Part shown: positions 1 through 8,145 of the stretch, piece by piece
Layout of the letters: the number at the start of each line of letters is the position of its first letter
How positions within the stretch are numbered: the stretch's first letter is position 1
DNA from: Planctomycetaceae bacterium
GTDB taxonomy: Bacteria > Planctomycetota > Planctomycetia > Pirellulales > Pirellulaceae
Direction of reading: 5' to 3'
Length of the DNA: 33,679 nucleotides
Assembly (NCBI GenBank): GCA_015490875.1
Contig: WFWZ01000298.1
Span: 1 to 33,679 of the forward strand
Notes under the pieces: generated by a model
What the model was told of the DNA's origin: nothing
Databases searched by the model: none
Seen by the model: only the letters and a program-made list of their open reading frames with translations
Program-made: the position numbers and the translations under genes

Positions 1-83
1 TTGTGTGGTCGCCCCGGCTCCTCGCGGACCAGCCGAGGCACGAGGTATCCCGGCAGTCGAGCTCGCAGTTCCTCCACGATCGC
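1..83 (-). pseudogene. C-terminal remnant of epmB downstream of the in-frame amber codon
   Basis: Read in the same minus-strand frame as epmB, bases 83 to 1 encode AIVEELRARLPGYLVPRLV and then REEPGRPH, running off the window. It aligns without a gap with the end of E. coli EpmB as I recall it (GYLVPKLAREIGGEPSK). The PLP lysine would be the codon cut by the window edge. There is no start codon context of its own, so this is read as the stranded tail of the interrupted gene rather than a separate gene. Confidence 0.75.
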
Positions 84-1034
84 CTACGCCTGCTGGTCGC
101 TTACGGCGAAGTGAGCCGTTCCCAACGCTCGGTCGAGCTGGTGGAGGTAGTAAGGGAGCACCCCAACCTGGAGCAAACGCCGAGAGAGCTCAGCGAGGAC
201 TTCTGCGTCGTCGTTGACGTGGCGCAAGAGCACCGATTGGTTGAGCAGCACGACTCCGCGTCGGCGGAGCGGCGCCAGGGCCTCCTCGAGTGCACCGTCG
301 ATTTCGCGAGGGTGGTTGGCATGGAGGACCAGCACCAGAGGAATGCGAAGGACGTCGACCCACTCGAGGAATCGGTCATCGATTCGCGAAGGGATGACGA
401 CGGGGAGTCGCGTGTGAATGCGCAAGGTTTCGATGTGCTCGATTTGCACCAGGTCTTGGGTCCACGAGGCCCAAAGAGCGTCGTCGACCATGAGTGGGTC
501 GCCGCCGCTGAGGATGACTTCGCGGAGCGACGGGTCGCTTCGCAACACGGCAAGAGCCGCCCGAAGTCTCTGGCGAACCGGATGACGAGTCGCCCCCGAC
601 GATTCGGGGCCGGGATCGAAGAAGTCGGGGCTGAGGTAGTTGCGCCGGAAGCAATACCGGCAGTGCACCGCGCAGCTTGTGGTCGGCAAAATGAGGACTC
701 GACCGGCGTACTTTTGGAGTACCCCTGGAGCTCTTTGGGCCGCCAGGTCGCCGACCGGATCGGGCGTGTAGCCGGGAGTCGGCATGTCTTCGGCGGGTTG
801 CGGAAGAACCTGCAGCAAGAGGGGATCTCGCGGATCGCCGGGGCGGATCTTGGCCAGGTATTCCCGAGGAACCAGGAGTGGAAACTCGTGGCCCGGCGGA
901 CAAGGTCCGGCGGGGGGGGCCAGGTTCAATCGGCGGCACAAGTCTTCCAGGTCGCGCACGGCTGCTTGGAGCGACCGTTGCCAGGTCGGCCTGGCAGGCG
1001 AACGAGGACTCGAGGGCGAAAGGCTGGTGGACAT
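84..1034 (-). CDS. epmB: EF-P beta-lysylation protein EpmB (radical SAM lysine 2,3-aminomutase family), truncated by amber codon
   Basis: EpmB converts (S)-alpha-lysine to (R)-beta-lysine for modification of EF-P. The radical SAM cluster motif is clear as CAVHCRYC followed by FRRNY, and family blocks such as SGGDPL, HTRLPVVIPSRI, VVLLNQSVLLRHVNDD and YYLHQLD follow in the usual order. The frame stops at a TAG (84-86) just after HFAVSD. The next codons in the same frame still encode a typical EpmB tail (GYLVPRLVRE, then P-G-R-P-H and the first two bases AA of a Lys or Asn codon at the window edge). The stop therefore removes the region that holds the PLP-binding lysine in lysine aminomutases. 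The start is uncertain: ATG 1034, ATG 1049 or GTG 1079, none with a good ribosome binding site. It lies divergent to efp. A nonsense mutation or a sequencing error is more likely than recoding, because neighbours use TAG as a normal stop. Confidence 0.88.
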   Translation of the reverse strand: MSTSLSPSSPRSPARPTWQRSLQAAVRDLEDLCRRLNLAPPAGPCPPGHEFPLLVPREYLAKIRPGDPRDPLLLQVLPQPAEDMPTPGYTPDPVGDLAAQRAPGVLQKYAGRVLILPTTSCAVHCRYCFRRNYLSPDFFDPGPESSGATRHPVRQRLRAALAVLRSDPSLREVILSGGDPLMVDDALWASWTQDLVQIEHIETLRIHTRLPVVIPSRIDDRFLEWVDVLRIPLVLVLHANHPREIDGALEEALAPLRRRGVVLLNQSVLLRHVNDDAEVLAELSRRLLQVGVLPYYLHQLDRALGTAHFAVSDQQA

Positions 1035-1086
1035 GACGGGAAGGTCCATCGCGGCGGAAAGGCACGGGGGTGCAAGCACGCCCGTG

Positions 1087-1115
1087 TTTCCAGATGTCAG
1101 GGGGCTGGCTACAAT
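1087..1115 (+). promoter_or_regulatory. Candidate sigma70-type promoter of efp
   Basis: TTTCCA (1087-1092) and TACAAT (1110-1115) are separated by 17 bases, matching 4/6 and 5/6 of the sigma70 consensus. They lie about 90 bases before the efp GTG in the epmB-efp divergent region. The -10 element is good and the -35 weak. Confidence 0.35.
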
Positions 1116-1203
1116 TGGAGCGGCCCGCGGCGGGACGTTTGTTCCTCTTGGGCGGACGGATCGGACCAGCAGCGAACTGACTTGGAATTGGGAAAACGAT
1201 ACG

Positions 1204-1773
1204 GTGGCAGTTTACAAGACGAGCGAGTTTCGCAAAGGACTGAAAGTTCAGATCGACGGCGAGCCTTACTTGATGATCGAGATGAATTTCGTCAAGCCGG
1301 GCAAGGGGAATGCCCTCTACAAGTGCAAGCTGCGAAACTTGATCCGCAACACGGTGATCGACCGGACGTACAAGGGTGGGGACTCGCTGGAGGCGGCCGA
1401 TGTTGAAGAGACCGAGGCGCAGTTCCTCTACCGTCAGGGCGACACGTTCGTCTTCATGGACAGCAAGACGTTCGAGCAGTACGAGTTATCAGCCGACCAG
1501 GTGGGCGACAATTGGAAGTACCTGAAGGACGGCATGGTCTGCAACATGGTTCTTTTCAACGGCAATCCGATCACGGTGACGCCGCCCAACCATGTGATCT
1601 TGAAGGTGGAGTACTGCGAGCCGGGAGCGAAGGGGGACACGGCGACGAACGTGACCAAACCGGTGAAGGTGGAAACGGGTGCAGAGTTCCCGGCTCCCAT
1701 TTTCATCAACATGGGGGACCTCATCAAAATCGACACGCGGACGGGCGAGTACGTCGAGCGTGTAAAGAATTGA
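1204..1773 (+). CDS. efp: Translation elongation factor P
   Basis: EF-P relieves ribosome stalling at consecutive prolines. Starting at GTG 1204 the protein is 189 residues, the normal size, beginning MAVYKTSEFRKGLK. Lysine 34 sits in the loop PGKGNALYK, exactly where E. coli-type EF-P is beta-lysylated. The three-domain architecture is intact, ending in the acidic/OB-fold region with GAEFPAPIFINMGDLIKIDT. The open frame extends upstream, but that part has no family similarity. The region just before GTG holds a weak GGAAAA. epmA starts 7 bases after the stop, so the substrate and its ligase are probably co-transcribed, and epmB is divergent upstream. The Lys34 loop identifies this as the EpmA/EpmB-modified class rather than the rhamnosylated-arginine class. 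Confidence 0.97.
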   Translation: MAVYKTSEFRKGLKVQIDGEPYLMIEMNFVKPGKGNALYKCKLRNLIRNTVIDRTYKGGDSLEAADVEETEAQFLYRQGDTFVFMDSKTFEQYELSADQVGDNWKYLKDGMVCNMVLFNGNPITVTPPNHVILKVEYCEPGAKGDTATNVTKPVKVETGAEFPAPIFINMGDLIKIDTRTGEYVERVKN

Positions 1774-1780
1774 TTCGGGG

Positions 1781-2743
1781 ATGGAGGAGTCCTTGCCATC
1801 TTTTGCCCCGAGTGCTTCTTGGGAGGTGCTGCGCCGCCGCGCGGAACTCTTTGCCTCCTTGCGACGGTTCTTCGACGAGCGAGGATTCCTCGAAGTCGAA
1901 ACACCGCTGCTTTGCCGCGATAGCGTCGTCGACGTGCATCTCGAGCCTTTCGTCGTGCCGCTGCTGGCCGAAGAGGGGGGGCTTCGCTATTTGCAGACGT
2001 CGCCCGAATTCGCCATGAAGCGGATGTTGGCGGCGGGGGCCGAGGCGATCTATCAGGTCACTCGAGCCTTTCGGCGGGGTGAGCAGGGACGCTGGCATAA
2101 TCCTGAGTTCACGATGGTCGAGTGGTACCGAGTGGGAGACGACTTGCGGGCCGGTATGGCACACCTTGCCGAGCTGGCGGATCGATTGCTCGGCCAGGTT
2201 CCGCGCGAGCAGTCTTATGCCGAGGCGTTTCGTGAGAGCGTGGGGATCGATCCACTGGAGGCTCCTGACGAGGAGCTGTCGGAGGCAGCGCGAGTACGGG
2301 GCTGGAACGGGTCGTCTCACGATGAGCGGGACGACTGGCTCGACTTTCTCTTTGCCACGGTGGTCGTGCCATCGCTCCGAGCGGATGTGCCAATCCTTCT
2401 CTATCACTACCCGGCATCGCAGGCAGCGTTGGCTCGGTTGGCTCCCGACGATGCGCGGGTGGCCGAACGTTTCGAGCTCTTTTTCCGGGGCGTCGAATTG
2501 GCCAACGGTTATCACGAGCTGACCGACGCGAATGAGTGGCGACGGCGGGCCGAATCGGCCAATGAACGGCGACGGAAGAGGGGAAGGCCGCCGATACCCG
2601 TGGAGAGCTGGCTGCTGGAGGCGATGGAGCAAGGCTTACCGCCCGCGTCGGGGACGGCCCTGGGTTTCGACCGCCTCGTCATGACAGCCCTCGGAAAGGA
2701 GTCCTTAGCCGAGGTGATGGCCTTTCCTTGGGACCGGGCGTAA
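1781..2743 (+). CDS. epmA: EF-P lysine lysyltransferase EpmA (GenX/PoxA)
   Basis: EpmA is a class II lysyl-tRNA synthetase paralogue that joins (beta-)lysine to Lys34 of EF-P. The 320-residue protein lacks the N-terminal anticodon-binding domain, the hallmark that separates EpmA from LysS. Visible class II motifs are FLEVETPLL (motif 1 region), QTSPEFAMKRML followed by YQVTRAFRRGE (motif 2), and GTALGFDRLVM (motif 3). ATG 1781 lies 7 bases after the efp stop. It converges with galT with only 10 bases between the stop codons, so no separate terminator is visible. Confidence 0.95.
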   Translation: MEESLPSFAPSASWEVLRRRAELFASLRRFFDERGFLEVETPLLCRDSVVDVHLEPFVVPLLAEEGGLRYLQTSPEFAMKRMLAAGAEAIYQVTRAFRRGEQGRWHNPEFTMVEWYRVGDDLRAGMAHLAELADRLLGQVPREQSYAEAFRESVGIDPLEAPDEELSEAARVRGWNGSSHDERDDWLDFLFATVVVPSLRADVPILLYHYPASQAALARLAPDDARVAERFELFFRGVELANGYHELTDANEWRRRAESANERRRKRGRPPIPVESWLLEAMEQGLPPASGTALGFDRLVMTALGKESLAEVMAFPWDRA

Positions 2744-2753
2744 CACGTTGGTG

Positions 2754-3797
2754 TCACACGCGGCACGTTTCCGAATGAGCGCTGCGCATCGCGTCGGCGG
2801 CCGTTTCGGGGGCCAGCGTGTTGATCGTGCAGCCGGTAGCCCACTCGAAGCCGGCGACCGCCGTGCGCCTCGGCAGAACCTGAATCGACCAGTGGCTGGC
2901 CTCAGCGTGCGCCTCCATCAGCGGAGCCGTCTGCAGAATCACATTGTAGCTGCGCTCCTGGCCGCAAGGCCAATACGAACTCCAGCGAGCCAACGATTCT
3001 GCTAGTGACGCGAGTGTGTCGGAGTCGCTATCCGTGAAGTGAGTCGTGTGTTGTCGAGGGACGATCCAGCATTCTCCCGCCACGCGGCTGAACCATGGAC
3101 AGACGACGACGAACTCCGGATTAGCCTCGACAATCCGTTCCCCCTCGTGCAATTCCCATTCGAGCCAGTCGCAGGTAAGGCACCGGCCGGTCGCCTCGAG
3201 ATGTTGCGTGCAACGGGCTTCGCGCGCGGTGACCCAGGGTGGGATCTCTTGGAGCGCGAGCAACTGGCTGTGGGCATGCTCGATCGAGGCTCCGGCAGCC
3301 GGGCCTACATTTTTGAAAACGAGGCCGTAACGGAGTTGGTGAGCTTCGGCGGCCATGCGGAGCTGGTGCCGGTACGCCTGTAGGACCAGAGCCAGATGCG
3401 CTGGAGAAAACTCCGACCAATCGACGCGGTGATCGGCCGATTCGATGATGACTTCATGCACTCCTTCGGCTTCGCGCTGTTCTCCCCAGCGCGGGAACGG
3501 AGAAGCGTGGTTCGAGTGTGGCTTGTCCAGTTGGACGGGGCAGACGGCCGGGAACTTGTTGGGAACGACCCGAACATCCCAGGCGTAGGGAGAGTCCGGA
3601 AGACTCCACTGGGCGGTCGAGGGAGGTGTTTGGCCTTCGTTTTCGAGACAAAACGGGCAAGTGCTCTGGTTGCGGCGCACCGCGCGTGCCGCGAATTCGT
3701 TGGGGCGTCCTTCTCGTTCGGGAGCCACGATCGTCCACTGATCGCTGAAGGGGTCGTATCGGTAGTGGGGAGTGGAGTTGGCCGGCAGGGAGAGCAT
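2754..3797 (-). CDS. galT: Galactose-1-phosphate uridylyltransferase (GalT family)
   Basis: This enzyme exchanges UMP between UDP-glucose and galactose-1-phosphate (Leloir pathway). From ATG 3797 the protein is 347 residues. Cys47-Pro-Phe-Cys50 is the usual zinc pair, VVPNKFPA follows, then HEVIIESADH, and the histidine-triad-like active site HAHSQ (His174, His176, Gln178) after NVGPAAGASIE. The open frame runs upstream to 4211 but that extension overlaps glgA in another frame and has no family similarity, so the Met at MLSLPANS is chosen; its ribosome binding site is poor. It follows glgA on the same strand after 71 bases and probably shares its transcript. Related ADP-glucose phosphorylases look alike, so substrate specificity is not settled. 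Confidence 0.88.
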   Translation of the reverse strand: MLSLPANSTPHYRYDPFSDQWTIVAPEREGRPNEFAARAVRRNQSTCPFCLENEGQTPPSTAQWSLPDSPYAWDVRVVPNKFPAVCPVQLDKPHSNHASPFPRWGEQREAEGVHEVIIESADHRVDWSEFSPAHLALVLQAYRHQLRMAAEAHQLRYGLVFKNVGPAAGASIEHAHSQLLALQEIPPWVTAREARCTQHLEATGRCLTCDWLEWELHEGERIVEANPEFVVVCPWFSRVAGECWIVPRQHTTHFTDSDSDTLASLAESLARWSSYWPCGQERSYNVILQTAPLMEAHAEASHWSIQVLPRRTAVAGFEWATGCTINTLAPETAADAMRSAHSETCRV

Positions 3798-3868
3798 CGG
3801 TTTCTCGGGGGAATGGAGGATCGTGGGAAGTTGTCGGGGAGGGGGAACCACGCGCGACGGGCGCAGTT

Positions 3869-5371
3869 TCACCGGGGGTGCTGAGTTCCCAGGCGGCGCC
3901 GGTGTTCGGCGCACGTCTGCTGATACAGGGCATCGTATTCTCGAGCGCTTCGAGCCCAGGACCAGTCTTGGCGCATGCCGGTATCGACGAGTTGCTTCCA
4001 GACGTCGGGGTCGTCGCGGTAACACGTGACGGCGCGCTGCAAGGCGGCGGTCAGGGCCTCGGTCGAGTAGTGATGGAAGTGGAAGCCGGTGGCACTTCGA
4101 GCGGCCAGGGTTTGGGGAGTGACGTCGATGATCGTGTCGATCAGTCCGCCCGTGGCATGGACGATGGGAACGGTTCCATAGCGAAGGCTGTAGAGTTGGT
4201 TGAGCCCGCATGGTTCGTAACGGCTGGCCATGACGAAGATGTCGGCGCCGGCTTCGATGCGATGCGCTTGAGCTTCATCGAAGGCGAGCGTCACGTGGAG
4301 CCGATCGGGATGGGCCTGCATCAGTTGGCGGAGGCGTCGTTCGATGGCCGGATCGCCCGAGCCGAGGACGATCCACTGGAGGTCGGACGAAGCCAGTTGT
4401 TGTTCCAATAGGGGAAGGGTGATCTCCCATCCCTTTTGCGAGGCCAGGCGACCGATGAGTCCGATGAGGGGACGTCGCGGCTCGACAGCCAACCCGCTGG
4501 CCTGTTGCAGGGCGGCTCTGCAGGCCGCTTTGCCTTGTTGCCAGGTATCAGCGTCGTAGGTCTGCGCGAGATGAGCGTCGGTCGCCGGATTCCAGTGGTC
4601 GGTGTCGATGCCGTTCACGATGCCGGTCAAGACGTCGGCTCGGTGACGCAGCACATCGGAGAGTCCGCACCCCAAAGGCTCGCTTTGGATCTCCTCGGCA
4701 TAGGTCGGACTGACGGTGCTGAGCCGGTCGGCGAAGACGATCCCGGTCTTCAGCAGGTTCAGGTCGCCGTGGAACTCCATCTGCTTCCAGTTGAAGTACT
4801 TCCAGTCGATGCCCGTCAGCAGCATGTCCCAGTGCCAGAATCGGCCTTGGTAGGCCAGGTTGTGGATGGTGAGGAGCGTGGCGGTCTCGGCGAAGGGACG
4901 GTGGTGGCCGTAGAGCAATTCGCGGTAGGCGGGGATCAGGCCGGTCTGCCAGTCGTGGCAATGCAGCAGATCGACGGGGCGGTCCATCTGCACGAGTCCT
5001 TCCATGACGGCTCGGCAGAAGAAGACGAAACGCTCGCAGTTGTCTTGATAGTCCCGGCCGTGCTCGCCGTACAGTTGCGGGCGGTCGTAGTAGTCGGGTT
5101 GGTCGACGAGCCAGACGGTGACCTGGCTCTCGGGAAGTCGGCTCCGGAGGAGTCGGCCGCCGACGTGTTTGGAGGCGATGGGGATGTCCAGCTCGTAGTC
5201 GGTAACGTCGGCGGCGGGGCCCGACTCGAGAGCCTCCCGGTAGGCGGGGAGGAAGAGTTGGACGTCGTGGCCGAGGCGTTCCATTTCGCGCGGCAGGGCG
5301 CCCACCACATCGGCGAGCCCCCCCGTCTTGGCGAAAGGGACGGCTTCGCTGGCTGCGAAGACGATGTTCAC
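3869..5371 (-). CDS. glgA: Glycogen synthase (ADP-glucose dependent, GT5)
   Basis: GlgA elongates alpha-1,4-glucan from ADP-glucose. The 500-residue protein opens with [18 protein letters not shown] and continues LADVVGALP, the KTGGL nucleotide-sugar loop of bacterial starch/glycogen synthases. The second Rossmann domain contains [13 protein letters not shown] and [18 protein letters not shown], with the conserved Glu of the EPCGL block, then [16 protein letters not shown]. Length and motif order are normal and complete. It is the first gene of a glgA-galT minus-strand pair and is divergent from the ECF sigma operon. No clear promoter was found in the 278-base divergent gap. Confidence 0.96.
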   Translation of the reverse strand: MNIVFAASEAVPFAKTGGLADVVGALPREMERLGHDVQLFLPAYREALESGPAADVTDYELDIPIASKHVGGRLLRSRLPESQVTVWLVDQPDYYDRPQLYGEHGRDYQDNCERFVFFCRAVMEGLVQMDRPVDLLHCHDWQTGLIPAYRELLYGHHRPFAETATLLTIHNLAYQGRFWHWDMLLTGIDWKYFNWKQMEFHGDLNLLKTGIVFADRLSTVSPTYAEEIQSEPLGCGLSDVLRHRADVLTGIVNGIDTDHWNPATDAHLAQTYDADTWQQGKAACRAALQQASGLAVEPRRPLIGLIGRLASQKGWEITLPLLEQQLASSDLQWIVLGSGDPAIERRLRQLMQAHPDRLHVTLAFDEAQAHRIEAGADIFVMASRYEPCGLNQLYSLRYGTVPIVHATGGLIDTIIDVTPQTLAARSATGFHFHHYSTEALTAALQRAVTCYRDDPDVWKQLVDTGMRQDWSWARSAREYDALYQQTCAEHRRRLGTQHPR

Positions 5372-5649
5372 GTCACTGTTTCACCGGTAGAGGGCTGGCT
5401 CCTTCCCTCAACTGGACGACTCCCGCCATCCTGGCAACGTGGAGAGACCCCGCGGGTCGTGTTCATTGTATTCGACGGGTCGCTCCTGGGCGGCTGAACC
5501 TTTTTTCGCCGAAGCGAGACTCACGGATCGTACCGGTCTTGCCGCCGAAGCGTTCCCGTTCCGGGTGGGGTCGACGTTCCATTACAATGGTAGGGAGGCA
5601 GCCGTGGCTCCGCGAGCGGCTGGAAATCGGCCGAGAGACCGGAAGAGGA

Positions 5650-6234
5650 GTGGACGAACTAGCAGTGAAGATCGACGTCGACGAAGTAGTGCGCGAGTAT
5701 TTCGACCGGATCCACCGGGCCGCCCTCGTGCTGACGGGCAACCCCTGGGATGCGGACGACCTGGCTCAGGAAACGTTCCTGGTGTTGGCACGGCAACCGG
5801 AGCGGTTTTCCGGACGGAGCCGGATCTTTACGTGGCTTTATGGGATCTTGCTCAACCTCGAGCGTCGCGAGCGGCGGCGCCGTTCGACGCGGCAGCGTGG
5901 ACTTCGGGTCGTCTCCGAGCGGCAACGGGACGAAGGGCGATGCGAGGTCCCAGCGGGTGATCACCTGGAGGTGGACGAGTGGCGAGCCGGCTTGTGGGGT
6001 CAGGTGGCTCGGTTACCCGACGGCCAGCGCCAAGCTTTGGTCTTGCGGTTCAGCGAAGGGCTGACGTACGAGGAAATCGCCCAGGCGCTTGAAATCCCCT
6101 TGGGGACCGTCAAGAGCCGCCTTTTCCATGGGCTGAACAACCTGCGGAAGTTGATGGGCGAAGAGGGGAGTCGTGGCGAGTGGATGAGCGGGCGGCCGGC
6201 CGAGGACGTGTTGCGAGCGGCACAAAGCGGGTGA
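5650..6234 (+). CDS. ECF-type RNA polymerase sigma factor
   Basis: This is a sigma70 family, group 4 (ECF) sigma factor of about 194 residues. Region 2 covers YFDRIHRAALVLTGN, DADDLAQETFLVLA and RIFTWLYGILLNLERR. A variable acidic linker follows, and region 4 contains LPDGQRQALVLRF and EGLTYEEIAQALEIPLGTVKSRL, a helix-turn-helix. The start is not certain. GTG 5650 and GTG 5665 both follow the purine-rich GGAAGAGGAG (5641-5650), while ATG 5587 has no ribosome binding site and overlaps a TACAAT. It is the first gene of a five-gene plus-strand cluster; the next start lies 7 bases after its stop, which suggests that its partner is the membrane protein downstream. Confidence 0.9.
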   Translation: MDELAVKIDVDEVVREYFDRIHRAALVLTGNPWDADDLAQETFLVLARQPERFSGRSRIFTWLYGILLNLERRERRRRSTRQRGLRVVSERQRDEGRCEVPAGDHLEVDEWRAGLWGQVARLPDGQRQALVLRFSEGLTYEEIAQALEIPLGTVKSRLFHGLNNLRKLMGEEGSRGEWMSGRPAEDVLRAAQSG

Positions 6235-6241
6235 CGACATC

Positions 6242-6739
6242 ATGAGACGGCAAGATGGCATATGGGCGGACGAGTCCGAGCTGAAAGAGGGTCCAGTGGT
6301 GGACAGTGCATGTCTTCCCGAAGATCTGGCGCAATTGGGAGTGACACTCCAACGGCAGGCGGAGGAGCTTTATCATCGCTACCCGGCTCCCGAACCTGAT
6401 CCGGCGATCGGCGCCGTAGCTGCGGCGGTTGGTCACCGGAGGCGGACTCGGTGGCCAGGTGTGGCTGCTGCGGTGCTGGCTGCGATCGCGATAGGCGGAA
6501 TATGGTGGTGGAGCGCCTCGGGAAATCGAGCCGTCGACAGCGTTGGGGTGGCGACACGTCGAAACGTCCCCGCGACGGTGGCTTCCCGCGAGACTGAGTC
6601 GGTTGCTCCCGTCGCGTCGACACTTCCGTCGGAATCGTCATGGGACGAGGCTTGGGCGCTTTACGTTTCGAGTCCCGAGTTGGAAGCCGTGCTCGATTTG
6701 GCGGATGACGAGGCAACACCGCTGCGTGTCGGCTTTTGA
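6242..6739 (+). CDS. Single-pass membrane protein, candidate anti-sigma factor
   Basis: The 165-residue protein has a hydrophilic N-terminal part (1-70), one strong membrane segment (about 71-91, ending in IWWW) and a Ser/Thr/Ala-rich C-terminal part ending in a short acidic region. The arginines before the segment (GHRRRTR) predict an inside N-terminus. It starts 7 bases after the ECF sigma stop, which is where anti-sigma factors usually sit. I see no HxxxCxxC zinc motif, so it is not a classical ZAS-domain anti-sigma. The role is therefore inferred from context and topology only. It could also be an unrelated small membrane subunit of the downstream proteins. Confidence 0.75.
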   Translation: MRRQDGIWADESELKEGPVVDSACLPEDLAQLGVTLQRQAEELYHRYPAPEPDPAIGAVAAAVGHRRRTRWPGVAAAVLAAIAIGGIWWWSASGNRAVDSVGVATRRNVPATVASRETESVAPVASTLPSESSWDEAWALYVSSPELEAVLDLADDEATPLRVGF

Positions 6740-6778
6740 TTGAATACAGCGTTCTTCCCAGGATGACTTTTCGAGTTC

Positions 6779-8131
6779 ATGATTGCTCTGCGACAAAAAC
6801 CTGTCACATCGATGACGGCAACGGCCGCGGGGCGGGGGCTGGGGAGCATCCTGACGCGGGGCCGGCTTTGGCTGGGCGCGGCGCTCGCGATCGGCATGCT
6901 CGGGATCATGGGAGGAGAAATCATCGAACTGTCGGGAGCCGAACTCCCGGACCTCGAGTCGGCGGCGCAACGACTGATCGGTGGTGTGGTGACGGTGCGC
7001 GTGCCGGTGCCGGGAACCGAGGATCGGGGAGCGCGCGTCGTGGTCTGTTCGGGCGCGATCGTTGGCCCAAGTTGGGTCGTGACCCCGGTCTTTGCGGGTG
7101 CCGATAGTCGAGTCAAGATCACGCTTCCTCAGGGAAGACAAGTGGAAGGGACCATCCGCGTCCTCGATGAATACTCGGGGTTGGCGCTGGTTGGCCTTGC
7201 CGATGAGGTGGAGGGCGCGTTGCCGCTGGCCGAGGATCTTCCCGCCGTTGGGGCTTGGGTGCTCAGCGCGGCCGGTTGGGGCGCGGAAAAGCCGGTCGTT
7301 TCGTTGGGGATCGTTTCGGGGCACGATCGAACCGATCCGGGACTCGCGTATCCTCCTCTCTTGCAGTGTGACATGCGTGCGGCGAGGACTTCGAGCGGTG
7401 CGGCCGTTGTCAATCGCAAGGGAGCGATGGTGGGGGTTGTGGTGGTCACGGGAACCGACCAGGCCACGGGATTCACGTTTGCCGTTCCGGTCGACCACGT
7501 GAGGCGTTTGCTGCGGATTGCCCGTGAGCGGCGGAATGTCCAGGGCATAGTGGTACTCAAGCGGCGACGGCCGGAAGTCGGGATGGTGCTTGATGGGCAA
7601 CAGGGTGAAGTCCGAGTTGCTCGCGTGACGGCGGGGAGTCCGGCAGATCGAGCTGGCATCCAGGTGGGGGATCGGGTCCTTGCTGTCAACGGGGTGCACA
7701 TCCGATCCGTCTATCAGGCGATTCGCCCGGTATTGATTCGCCAGCCCGGGGACCGGGTGGTGTTCACTTTGGAGCGGGGGGGGGAGCAGCGCGAGGTGGC
7801 TGTCGTGTTGGGAGGCGGTGTCGAAGTACCGCGCGGCCGTTGGAACGACATCGCGCAATTTGTGCGACCTAAGATTGAGTGGAAGCAGGTCGACGTTGCC
7901 CGTGGCATCCGGGCTCGCCGAAAGGTCGATCCCGCCGTGGCTGCTTCCAGTCCCGATTCCGACACTGAAGTGGCTCGCCGCCAGGCCCTGCTGGAAAAGA
8001 GCCTCGAACGATACCAGGCAGCCTTGAAGGCACTTCAAGAACGTCTCCAGAAGAGTGAAGCCGAGCGGAAAGAGTTGCAACGTCAAGTTCGGGAATTGCA
8101 GGCGGAGGTGAAACGCAAACACGATCGATAG
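6779..8131 (+). CDS. Catalytically degenerate HtrA/DegP-like protein with PDZ domain and C-terminal coiled coil
   Basis: The 450-residue protein has a signal anchor or signal peptide (about 28-46), a trypsin-2 fold (about 62-250), a PDZ domain (about 265-345, with SPADRAGIQVGDRVLAVNG) and a coiled coil (about 397-446). In the trypsin fold, the VTNNHV block is replaced by VTPVFA, so the catalytic His is Phe105. The DLAVL block is SGLALV, so the Asp is Gly134. The GNSGGP block is SSGAAV, keeping Ser206. With two of three residues gone it should not act as a serine protease, and a binding or sensing role is more likely. It lies 39 bases after the membrane protein and 14 before the arrestin-like gene. 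ATG 6812 is an alternative start; neither has a clear ribosome binding site. Confidence 0.88.
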   Translation: MIALRQKPVTSMTATAAGRGLGSILTRGRLWLGAALAIGMLGIMGGEIIELSGAELPDLESAAQRLIGGVVTVRVPVPGTEDRGARVVVCSGAIVGPSWVVTPVFAGADSRVKITLPQGRQVEGTIRVLDEYSGLALVGLADEVEGALPLAEDLPAVGAWVLSAAGWGAEKPVVSLGIVSGHDRTDPGLAYPPLLQCDMRAARTSSGAAVVNRKGAMVGVVVVTGTDQATGFTFAVPVDHVRRLLRIARERRNVQGIVVLKRRRPEVGMVLDGQQGEVRVARVTAGSPADRAGIQVGDRVLAVNGVHIRSVYQAIRPVLIRQPGDRVVFTLERGGEQREVAVVLGGGVEVPRGRWNDIAQFVRPKIEWKQVDVARGIRARRKVDPAVAASSPDSDTEVARRQALLEKSLERYQAALKALQERLQKSEAERKELQRQVRELQAEVKRKHDR

Positions 8132-8145
8132 AAAGGAATGCACAC

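Noticed and set aside
84-86. UAG read-through or genetic recoding in epmB
   Set aside because: The genes at 6779, 19840, 20486 and 27201 use TAG as normal stops and no recoding element is visible, so mutation or sequencing error is simpler.
3-1406. Long plus-strand frame opposite epmB
   Set aside because: It is antisense to the clear EpmB motifs and overlaps efp in another frame, with no recognisable domain; GC-rich shadow.
5495-5533. ECF-type autoregulatory promoter (GAACC ... CGTAC) upstream of the sigma gene
   Set aside because: The two elements are 28 bases apart, far from the 16-17 bases expected.
6638-8143. Long minus-strand frame opposite the degenerate HtrA gene
   Set aside because: The plus-strand product has clear trypsin-fold and PDZ blocks; the minus frame is low in recognisable structure.
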